Source of the DNA: Paracoccaceae bacterium
Lineage (GTDB): Bacteria; Pseudomonadota; Alphaproteobacteria; Rhodobacterales; Rhodobacteraceae
NCBI GenBank assembly: GCA_016765235.1
Contig: JAESQH010000096.1
Coordinates: forward strand, 18,322 to 30,641
Length of the DNA stretch: 12,320 bases
Direction: 5' to 3'
Shown: one piece after another, positions 6,784 to 12,320 of the stretch
How positions within the stretch are numbered: position 1 is the stretch's first letter
How the letters are laid out: each line of letters starts with the position of its first letter
Program-made: the position numbers and the translations under genes
The notes under the pieces: generated by a model
What the model was told of the DNA's origin: nothing
The model's input: only the letters and a program-made list of their open reading frames with translations
Databases searched by the model: none

Positions 6784-7983
6784 CTATTCCGCCGAGTTTT
6801 CCTTGGCTGTTTTAGCCATGACTTCTTCATACCAGAGGTCATGATGCTCTTTTGCCCATTGGGTTTCAACCCTTCCTTTAACCATTGAGGGCAAGGCGCC
6901 CTCCATGCCCACACTGCCAAGGTAGATATGCGCCATGATCATTGCGATAAAAATAAAGGCAATAATAATGTGCACCAGATTGGCAAATTGCATTTCCTCT
7001 TGCGGGGCCAAAACCGTGCGAAACTCGCCAATGCCAAATAGTTGCGGCACGCCAAGGTCGTTGGCCAGTGATAGAATCGGTGTGAAAAAGTTGATCTGGA
7101 ACGGAAACAGAAGAGACAGGCCGGTCAGGGAGATGATGAAACCAAGGATCATGACCATCCAGAAGATGATTTTTTCGCCTGCGTTGAATTTACCGGACGA
7201 GGGATGAACGCCCTTTGTCAGCAAACCACCTGCTTTGACCAACCACATAAAATCGACCTTTGCCGGCAGGTTTTTCCGGGCCCACAATACAAAGCTGAGC
7301 ACGAGGCCCAACATGAACGGCCATGCCAGATAATTGTGCAAAAACTTGCCTATGTTGGCAATTACAGAAAACGCTTCTTGGCCCAAAAGTGGAATGATGG
7401 CGATACGGCCAAATAACAAGCTTAGGCCAGTTAATGCCAAAACCACAAAGGGTATGGCCATTGTCCAATGGGCAATGCGTTCTATTTCCCGAAACCGCAG
7501 AACGGTTTCACCAGTTTTTTCGCCCTCGATGCGAATTTTGCCACGCACAATATAAAATGCAAGCAACAAGACCAGTGTCACAGCGAGCAGGTATCCGCCA
7601 TAAGTCCGCAGCGGTCCGTTACGCCAGCTTAACCAGCGCATGCCGCCGTCTTGGATCACCACATTCCCCGCAGGGGCTGGATTGCTGGAAATAATATCAG
7701 CCGAACCGTAGCGAAATGCGCGCCACAATTCCGGGTCAGCCACGCCGCCCAGCGTGCCAAGCTGGTTTGATAGGGGGGCTGCCAAACTCGGGTCGCCAAT
7801 AGCATCACGGCGAAATTGTTCGTCAACGATCTCTCCGCGCTGACGGGCGAGAATATCTTCAAGTGTTTGCGCGCCGCCCGTCTCAATACGGGAAGGGCTA
7901 GGGGATTGCGCGGCAACCGGTGTTGTCGCCATAACCACCATGGACAAAGCCAACAGTAGAGCTGCCAATTTATGCGCCAACAT
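6784..7983 (-). CDS. fdhC: Formate dehydrogenase gamma subunit, cytochrome b556 type
   Basis: This is the membrane subunit that carries electrons from FdhB through two b haems to quinone. It is 399 residues. Family core from about 165: helices near 172-193, 215-236, 273-294 and 336-357, with likely haem ligands H172, H216, H338 and H352; the last two are 14 apart, as are H155 and H169 of E. coli FdnI. Ahead of this it has a Sec-type signal (MLAHKLAALLLALSMVV, likely cut after AxA near residue 25), a soluble segment of about 100 residues, and an extra helix at 127-147. E. coli FdnI (about 217 residues) lacks this extension; many proteobacterial gamma subunits have it. I chose ATG 7983 because AGGAG lies 6 bases upstream and the signal peptide starts there. 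The open frame continues to 8583, but that part is an out-of-phase overlap with fdhB. It follows fdhB by 85 bp, across a strong hairpin. Confidence 0.95.
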   Translation of the reverse strand: MLAHKLAALLLALSMVVMATTPVAAQSPSPSRIETGGAQTLEDILARQRGEIVDEQFRRDAIGDPSLAAPLSNQLGTLGGVADPELWRAFRYGSADIISSNPAPAGNVVIQDGGMRWLSWRNGPLRTYGGYLLAVTLVLLLAFYIVRGKIRIEGEKTGETVLRFREIERIAHWTMAIPFVVLALTGLSLLFGRIAIIPLLGQEAFSVIANIGKFLHNYLAWPFMLGLVLSFVLWARKNLPAKVDFMWLVKAGGLLTKGVHPSSGKFNAGEKIIFWMVMILGFIISLTGLSLLFPFQINFFTPILSLANDLGVPQLFGIGEFRTVLAPQEEMQFANLVHIIIAFIFIAMIMAHIYLGSVGMEGALPSMVKGRVETQWAKEHHDLWYEEVMAKTAKENSAE

Positions 7984-7989
7984 GGAATA

Positions 7990-7994
7990 CTCCT
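7990..7994 (-). promoter_or_regulatory. Ribosome binding site that fixes the fdhC start
   Basis: AGGAG (AAGGAG with the next base) on the minus strand lies 6 bases before ATG 7983. It decides between this start and in-frame upstream starts, such as ATG 8004, or others that would overlap fdhB. It sits 16 bases downstream of the intergenic hairpin. Confidence 0.8.
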
Positions 7995-8010
7995 TAAAAT
8001 GCATCAAAGA

Positions 8011-8036
8011 ACACGGGGCGAAATCTCGCCCCGTGT
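8011..8036. promoter_or_regulatory. Perfect 11-bp stem-loop between fdhB and fdhC
   Basis: ACACGGGGCGA (8011-8021) pairs perfectly with TCGCCCCGTGT (8026-8036) around the 4-base loop AATC. In the direction of transcription (minus strand) it begins 32 bases after the fdhB stop and ends 16 bases before the fdhC ribosome site. It is followed there only by TCTTTGATG, not a clean T-run. On the plus strand it is followed by C and five T, like an intrinsic terminator, but there is no plus-strand gene for it to serve. It most likely tunes expression within the operon, as a partial terminator, an mRNA-stabilising or processing hairpin, or a translational spacer. Confidence 0.75.
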
Positions 8037-8068
8037 CTTTTTGTATGGTTCGGTCTAAAAGCCAGCTA

Positions 8069-8662
8069 TCAGCCGCCCTTTTGGCCATAAGCTGTGCCCC
8101 AGCCCCAAGCGCCAGACCCAAAGCCGCGTGAAACAACGCGTTCGCGGTAGATGGAGGAAACGACGTCCCCGTCACCCGCCAGCAAGGCTTTGGTTGAGCA
8201 CATTTCCGCGCAGATCGGCAATTTTCCTTCTGCAATACGGTTGCGACCGTATTTCTGGAATTCTGCGGCTGAATGATCCTCTTCGGGGCCACCAGCACAG
8301 AATGTGCATTTGTCCATCTTGCCACGAGACCCGTAATTTCCAGCCTGCGGATATTGCGGCGCGCCAAACGGGCACGCATAGAAACAATAGCCACAGCCAA
8401 TGCAGAGGTCTTTTGAGTGCAGCACGATGCCATCTTCTGTTTGGTAAAAACAGTCGGTTGGGCATACGGCCATACAAGGCGCATCCGAGCAATGCATACA
8501 AGCGATCGAGATTGACCGCTCCCCGGGCTTGCCGTCACCAATGGTGACAACTTTGCGCCGGTTGACCCCCCATGGGACCTCATGCTCGTTTTTACAGGCA
8601 GTTACGCAGGCATTGCATTCAATGCAGCGTTCCGCATCACAGAGAAATTTTACTCTAGCCAT
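8069..8662 (-). CDS. fdhB: Formate dehydrogenase beta subunit, four-cluster iron-sulfur protein
   Basis: This 197-residue ferredoxin-type subunit relays electrons from FdhA to FdhC. All sixteen cysteines for four [4Fe-4S] clusters are visible: C13/C16/C19/C23, C55/C58/C63/C67, C87/C90/C93/C97, and C119/C122 with C151/C155. It has no signal peptide and no C-terminal membrane anchor, unlike E. coli FdnH (about 290 residues), which ends in a single helix; export would therefore be by hitch-hiking on FdhA's Tat signal, and membrane attachment through FdhC. The C-terminus is Gly- and Trp-rich (FGSGAWGWGTAYGQKGG). ATG 8660-8662 is preceded by AAGGAG, which begins immediately at the fdhA stop codon, so the 13-bp gap implies coupled translation with fdhA. 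Confidence 0.96.
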   Translation of the reverse strand: MARVKFLCDAERCIECNACVTACKNEHEVPWGVNRRKVVTIGDGKPGERSISIACMHCSDAPCMAVCPTDCFYQTEDGIVLHSKDLCIGCGYCFYACPFGAPQYPQAGNYGSRGKMDKCTFCAGGPEEDHSAAEFQKYGRNRIAEGKLPICAEMCSTKALLAGDGDVVSSIYRERVVSRGFGSGAWGWGTAYGQKGG

Positions 8663-8675
8663 TTCTCAATTCTCC

Positions 8676-11570
8676 TTAAGCTGCTGAAATTTTGCAAAGA
8701 GACGCCTTTGTCTCCTGCATTTGAGTAACGCTGTCATAACCATAGGTCATGGCAGTGTTCGCGGATTCGCCAAGTACAAACGGCGCTGCACCTTCGGGGT
8801 ATTTGTCCCGCAGGTCTTTGCCTTGGAAATGCCCACCAAAGTGGAATGGCATAAAGGCAACACCTTCACCCACCCGATCGGTGACCATGGCCATGATCTT
8901 GACTTTGCCGCCCTCTGGCCCTTCAAGCCAAACCTGTTCGCCGTCACGCACACCAAGGTTATTGGCGTCGCGGGTATTTATTTCGACAAACATGTCTTGT
9001 TGAAGTTCCGCCAACCAAGGGTTGGAACGGCTTTCGTCGCCACCCCCCTCATATTCTACCAAACGACCCGAGGTCAGGATCATTGGATACTCCTTGCTGA
9101 AGTCGATTTTCTGGATCGACTCATACATGGTTGGCAAACGATAAGCTTGCTTATCCGCATAGGTTGGATAATCCTTCACCAGATCACGGCGGTTGGTATA
9201 AAGGGGCTCGCGGTGAATTGGCACAGGGTCCGGAAAGGTCCAGACAACGGCGCGGGCTTTGGCATTGCCAAACGGCGCACATTCATGGGCGATTGCCACC
9301 CGCTGAATACCGCCCGAAAGGTCGGTTTTCCAGTTGGTGCCGTCACCAGCGCCAGCGGCCATTGTTGCCAGCTCGTCTGCCGTCAGTTCACTATCCCAGC
9401 CCAGCTCTTTGAGCATGGCCAGAGTGAATTCAGGGTAACCATCCTGAATATCCGAGTCTTTCGAATAGACGCCCTCAGCCAGCAGATTGACACCATCTCG
9501 TTCAACGCCAAATCGGGCGCGGAAGGTCAGTCCTCCTTTTGAGACAGGCATAGACATGTCATAAAGGTTTGGCGTGCCCGGGTGCTTGTCCTCAGGGTTG
9601 CCCCAACAAGGCCAAGGCAGACCGTAATATTCACCATCAGCAGGGCCGCCAATTGCCTGCAAAGTGGTGCGATCAAACGTGTGCTGGTTTGCCATGTGCA
9701 GTTTAATGCGCTCAGGACTTTGGCCGGTATAGCCAATAGTCCACATACCACCGTTAAACTCGCGGGTGATATCTTCGATGTTTGGCTCGTCCTCACTATC
9801 CATACCGATTTTGCGAAACAGCCGATCAGCAAAGCCGAACTTACGCGCAAACTTCGCCATGATGATATGGTCGGGAAGGCTTTCAAAAACCGGATCCATA
9901 ACCTTGTCACGCCATTGCAGCGAACGGTTGGAAGCTGTCACCGAACCACGGGTCTCATATTGCGTAGAGGCTGGCAGCAGGTAAACCCCATCAGTGCGGT
10001 CATGCAAAACCGCTGAAACCGTTGGATACGGGTCAATCACAACCAGCAGATCCAGCTTTTCCATCGCGGCTTTCATTTCTGGCCCACGGGTTTGGCTGTT
10101 GGGCGCGTGGCCCCACAAAACCATGGCGCGCACATTGTCGGGCTGGTCGATATTTTCTTTATCTTCCAAAACACCGTCAATCCAGCGGGATACCGGAATA
10201 CCCTTAAGGTTCATCAGCGATTTTTTCGAGCCATCGGCAGCGGTCAGATTATCAAACCGCCCTTTGAGCCAGTCGAGATCTTCATCCCAAACCCGTGCCC
10301 AATGCGCCCAAGCCCCGCCAGACAGGCCATAATAGCCTGGCAAACTGTGGGAAAGGATACACATATCGGTAGCACCCTGAACATTGTCGTGGCCACGGAA
10401 AATATTGGTGCCGCCGCCAGCAACCCCCATGTTGCCAAGCGCAAGCTGCAAGATGCAATAAGCGCGCGTGTTGTTATTGCCGGTGTGGTGCTGGGTGCCA
10501 CCCATGCACCAGATCAAGGAGCCGGGGCGGTTGTTGGCCAAGGTGCGCGCAACGCGCTCCATCTGGCTGCCAGGCACGCCGGTTACGCGCTCCACTTCTT
10601 CCGGGTTCCACTTCTTTACCTCGGCGCGAATTTCGTCCATGCCGTAAACGCGGGTGCGGATAAACTCTTTATCCTCCCAGCTGTTTTCAAAGATGTGCCA
10701 CAAAAAACCCCAGATCAGCGCAACATCCGAGCCCGGGCGAATGCGGACATATTCGTCAGCATGGGCCGCGGTGCGGGTAAAGCGCGGGTCACACACAATC
10801 AGTTCCGCATTGTTTTGCTCTTTGGCCTGCAACAGGTGTAGCAAAGAAACCGGGTGGGCTTCAGCAGGATTGCCGCCAATAACCAACATCACCTTGGAAT
10901 TGTGAATGTCGTTATAGGAGTTGGTCATGGCGCCGTAGCCCCATGTATTGGCCACACCGGCTACTGTAGTAGAGTGGCAAATCCGCGCTTGGTGATCCAC
11001 GTTATTGCTGCCCCAATAGGCGGCAAATTTGCGGAACAGGTAAGATTGTTCGTTGTTGAACTTCGCAGAACCCAGCCAGTAAACTGAATCGGGACCGCTT
11101 TCCTCACGAATGTCGCCCATCTGGTCGCCGATTTCGTCAATCGCGGTTTCCCAGCTAATGCGCTTCCATTCGCCATTTACTTTTTTCATTGGGTATTTCA
11201 GCCGGCGTTCGCCATGTGCGGCGTCGCGGCACGAAGCTCCTTTGGCGCAATGGGAACCAAGGTTGAACGGGCTGTCAAAGCCCGGCTCCTGGCCGACCCA
11301 AACCCCGTTATCTACTTCGGCGATCACTGTGCAGCCGACCGAGCAGTTTGCACAAACGGATTTTACCGTTTTCAAGGCTCCCGCTATGGTGTCGGATGTT
11401 TGCGCTTGGGCAACCGTGCCGCCAAATGCGCTGATCGACGCCAGACCACCAATGGCCAGTCCCGATCCGCGCAGAAAACTGCGGCGATCAACCGGTTTCC
11501 CGGCAATATTTGACAAGAGGCTTGTCCGCTGGGGGCGTCTCGCAACCCCGTTGGTTTTTTTCCTCAGCAT
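8676..11570 (-). CDS. fdhA: Formate dehydrogenase alpha subunit, Tat-exported, Cys-type bis-MGD catalytic subunit
   Basis: This 964-residue molybdopterin oxidoreductase oxidises formate to CO2. The N-terminus has a Tat signal, D28-RRSFLRG-S with R29-R30, a hydrophobic stretch at 37-52, and a likely cut after AQA near 57. The [4Fe-4S] site is C73, C76, C80 and C108, followed by K110 between cluster and cofactor. The active-site residue is C198 (TGC at 10977-10979) followed by H199 in QARICHSTTVAG, where E. coli FdnG and FdhF have selenocysteine; R392 in FRGHDNVQGATD is the other conserved catalytic residue. The molybdopterin-dinucleotide-binding C-terminal domain covers about 840-960 (LTSGRLVEYEGGG near its start). 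Mo or W cannot be told from sequence. ATG 11570 is preceded by GGAGAG, and the next gene, fdhB, starts 13 bp after the stop. The Tat signal predicts that the active site faces the periplasm, as in the FDH-N/O complexes. Confidence 0.97.
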   Translation of the reverse strand: MLRKKTNGVARRPQRTSLLSNIAGKPVDRRSFLRGSGLAIGGLASISAFGGTVAQAQTSDTIAGALKTVKSVCANCSVGCTVIAEVDNGVWVGQEPGFDSPFNLGSHCAKGASCRDAAHGERRLKYPMKKVNGEWKRISWETAIDEIGDQMGDIREESGPDSVYWLGSAKFNNEQSYLFRKFAAYWGSNNVDHQARICHSTTVAGVANTWGYGAMTNSYNDIHNSKVMLVIGGNPAEAHPVSLLHLLQAKEQNNAELIVCDPRFTRTAAHADEYVRIRPGSDVALIWGFLWHIFENSWEDKEFIRTRVYGMDEIRAEVKKWNPEEVERVTGVPGSQMERVARTLANNRPGSLIWCMGGTQHHTGNNNTRAYCILQLALGNMGVAGGGTNIFRGHDNVQGATDMCILSHSLPGYYGLSGGAWAHWARVWDEDLDWLKGRFDNLTAADGSKKSLMNLKGIPVSRWIDGVLEDKENIDQPDNVRAMVLWGHAPNSQTRGPEMKAAMEKLDLLVVIDPYPTVSAVLHDRTDGVYLLPASTQYETRGSVTASNRSLQWRDKVMDPVFESLPDHIIMAKFARKFGFADRLFRKIGMDSEDEPNIEDITREFNGGMWTIGYTGQSPERIKLHMANQHTFDRTTLQAIGGPADGEYYGLPWPCWGNPEDKHPGTPNLYDMSMPVSKGGLTFRARFGVERDGVNLLAEGVYSKDSDIQDGYPEFTLAMLKELGWDSELTADELATMAAGAGDGTNWKTDLSGGIQRVAIAHECAPFGNAKARAVVWTFPDPVPIHREPLYTNRRDLVKDYPTYADKQAYRLPTMYESIQKIDFSKEYPMILTSGRLVEYEGGGDESRSNPWLAELQQDMFVEINTRDANNLGVRDGEQVWLEGPEGGKVKIMAMVTDRVGEGVAFMPFHFGGHFQGKDLRDKYPEGAAPFVLGESANTAMTYGYDSVTQMQETKASLCKISAA
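11533..11547 (+). repeat. 15-bp direct repeat, copy 1 (inside fdhA)
   Basis: GGGCGTCTCGCAACC occurs here, within codons for residues 8-12 of fdhA (V-A-R-R-P on the minus strand), and again exactly at 11617-11631 in the leader between the Tat-peptide gene and fdhA. The spacing is 84 bp. It could be a remnant of a local duplication or two copies of a binding sequence. Confidence 0.6.
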
Positions 11571-11616
11571 TATACTCTCCCTGAGTTTGTTTTTTGGTTT
11601 TCATCTGCTGGCAGTC

Positions 11617-11631
11617 GGGCGTCTCGCAACC
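11617..11631 (+). repeat. 15-bp direct repeat, copy 2 (fdhA leader)
   Basis: This is an exact second copy of the 15-mer at 11533-11547, located 47-61 bp upstream of the fdhA ATG, in the 85-bp gap after the Tat-peptide gene. Flanking bases do not match over a longer distance, apart from a shared GCTGG a few bases to the left. Confidence 0.6.
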
Positions 11632-11655
11632 ATTCGCCAGCGTCAAAGAAACCCC

Positions 11656-11847
11656 TTAAAAGGTGATGCTATCGAAATAGGCGCGGGTATGCGCGGTATC
11701 GCGAAGGCCACTGCCAGTTTCTTCCACTTGCTCGGCTTGAACCGCCGAACCGCTGGCCGTTGCAACCGCAACAGCCGGTGCAGAAACCGCAGCAAATTTC
11801 AGAAAATCACGGCGTCCGGTTTTGACACTGTCGTCCTTTTCACTCAT
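11656..11847 (-). CDS. Small twin-arginine peptide, 'formate dehydrogenase region TAT target' type
   Basis: This 63-residue protein consists mostly of a Tat signal: G11-R12-R13-D-F-L-K, a hydrophobic stretch at about 18-31, and a probable cleavage site after VQA near residue 38. That leaves a mature tail of about 25 residues ending AYFDSITF. Tiny Tat-signal proteins like this are a known family found next to formate dehydrogenase operons; their function is unknown to me. Proposed roles would be an assembly or targeting helper for the alpha subunit, or a small accessory subunit. ATG 11847 is preceded by GGAGG 8 bases upstream, an excellent ribosome site. It lies 43 bp after the chaperone gene and 85 bp before fdhA, in the same orientation, so it is almost certainly co-transcribed. 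Confidence 0.9.
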   Translation of the reverse strand: MSEKDDSVKTGRRDFLKFAAVSAPAVAVATASGSAVQAEQVEETGSGLRDTAHTRAYFDSITF

Positions 11848-11890
11848 TTAGTTTTCCTCCCAGTTTTGGCCCAAGAGCCGGTTACACGGA

Positions 11891-12320
11891 TCACTCCGCT
11901 TCCATTCGAAACGCTTCGCGCTCGATTTCGATAAAAGCCTTGCCAGTTGCGCCGACAGGGGCATAAAAAATTGACGATTTAGCTGCTTCCAAATCCGCAA
12001 AAAAGTGTCCGGCCCAAGAGCCGATATGTTTGTTAAAAAAGGTCACCTGCTGCGCCAGTGTAGCCACCTCGCCAAAACGGCCGGAGATCAACCCAGCCAT
12101 CATTTCCAACAAGCTGGCGATGTTGTCTTCCGGTTCAAAAGTGTTGGGCGCGCGGGTAATGCGCATCGCCAGCATATCCTTGCGCAATTGCGCCAAGGGT
12201 TTTTCGTTCAAAAATCCGGTCAGGTAAAAACTGGTATAAGGCAGCAATTCACCACGGCCCAGACCGATGAACAGGGCGGTATATTCGCTTTCAACTGCCG
12301 CTGGCCGGGTTGCTTTTGCC
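11891..12320 (-). CDS. TorD/DmsD-family molybdoenzyme chaperone, 5' end outside window
   Basis: The frame is open to the right edge; 142 residues plus a partial codon are visible, and the family is usually about 200, so roughly the first quarter lies outside. Visible features are GRGELLPYTSFYLTGFLNE near the middle of the fold and the family hallmark around FEPEDNIASLLEMMAGL (the E-x-x-D-H/N region), in an all-helical protein with no signal peptide. A TTG at 12245-12247 is internal: coding continues upstream with EYTALFIGLGRGE. TorD-type proteins bind the Tat signal of a molybdoenzyme in the cytoplasm, proofread it and assist cofactor loading; the obvious client is FdhA, with the small Tat peptide a possible second one. 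It is the most upstream gene of the operon visible, so the promoter lies outside. Confidence 0.92.
   Translation of the reverse strand, partial: AKATRPAAVESEYTALFIGLGRGELLPYTSFYLTGFLNEKPLAQLRKDMLAMRITRAPNTFEPEDNIASLLEMMAGLISGRFGEVATLAQQVTFFNKHIGSWAGHFFADLEAAKSSIFYAPVGATGKAFIEIEREAFRMEAE

Noticed and set aside
8011..8043. Intrinsic terminator on the plus strand
   Set aside because: Stem plus T-run looks right, but no plus-strand gene exists nearby; listed as an operon stem-loop on the minus-strand transcript instead.
6784..8583. A 599-residue open frame ending as fdhC
   Set aside because: The part upstream of 7983 is the out-of-phase overlap with fdhB; a strong ribosome site and signal peptide place the real start at 7983.
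8721..9542. 273-codon plus-strand frame antisense to fdhA
   Set aside because: It is a shadow of fdhA codon bias; no domain, and fdhA on the other strand is unambiguous.
11110..11934. 274-codon plus-strand frame spanning fdhA start, the small Tat gene and the chaperone end
   Set aside because: It runs antisense through three well-supported genes and has no recognisable domain.
12245..12247. TTG as the start of the TorD-family gene
   Set aside because: Upstream codons continue the family sequence (EYTALFIGLGRGE) to the window edge.

Overview
The window looks like a chromosomal segment of an alphaproteobacterium. Protein wording and gene order suggest the Rhodobacterales (Roseobacter-type), although base composition looks only moderately GC-rich. 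This placement is an inference from protein character; no RNA gene or marker in the window proves it.

Right part (about 3.4-12.3 kb, all minus strand): a formate dehydrogenase operon reading right to left. In transcription order it holds a TorD-family maturation chaperone (cut by the window edge), a 63-residue twin-arginine peptide of the 'formate dehydrogenase region TAT target' type, fdhA (Tat-exported Mo/W-bis-MGD subunit with Cys at the usual Sec position), fdhB (four [4Fe-4S] clusters), fdhC (membrane cytochrome b subunit with a long N-terminal extension), an NtrC-type response regulator and a Cache-type sensor histidine kinase. The chaperone and the Tat peptide presumably help assemble FdhA before export. 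FdhA oxidises formate outside the cytoplasmic membrane, electrons pass through FdhB to the b haems of FdhC and then to quinone, and the two-component pair probably controls the operon or a related process. The regulator has an intact AAA+ core but no GAFTGA loop, so it is unlikely to work as an ordinary sigma-54 activator. A perfect 11-bp hairpin lies between fdhB and fdhC.

Middle (about 2.56-3.39 kb): a gene-poor scar of about 830 bp. It holds the last 28 codons of a decayed DDE/rve-type transposase and, next to it, a 403-bp element bounded by 28-bp inverted repeats (24 of 28 match). A 41-codon ORF with a good Shine-Dalgarno sequence lies inside that element. A 15-bp tandem duplication sits upstream of moaA.

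Left part (1-2.5 kb): moaA (minus strand), the first step of molybdopterin synthesis and so functionally matched to the molybdo-enzyme operon, converges with no intergenic base on a plus-strand pair: a fumarylacetoacetate-hydrolase-family enzyme (5' end outside the window) and a hydroxypyruvate isomerase / 2-oxotetronate isomerase-like enzyme. Those two look like unrelated carbon metabolism.

I see no tRNA, rRNA, CRISPR array or intact transposon. The one stretch suggesting something not fully described is the fdh operon with its unusual regulator and its small Tat peptide of unknown function.
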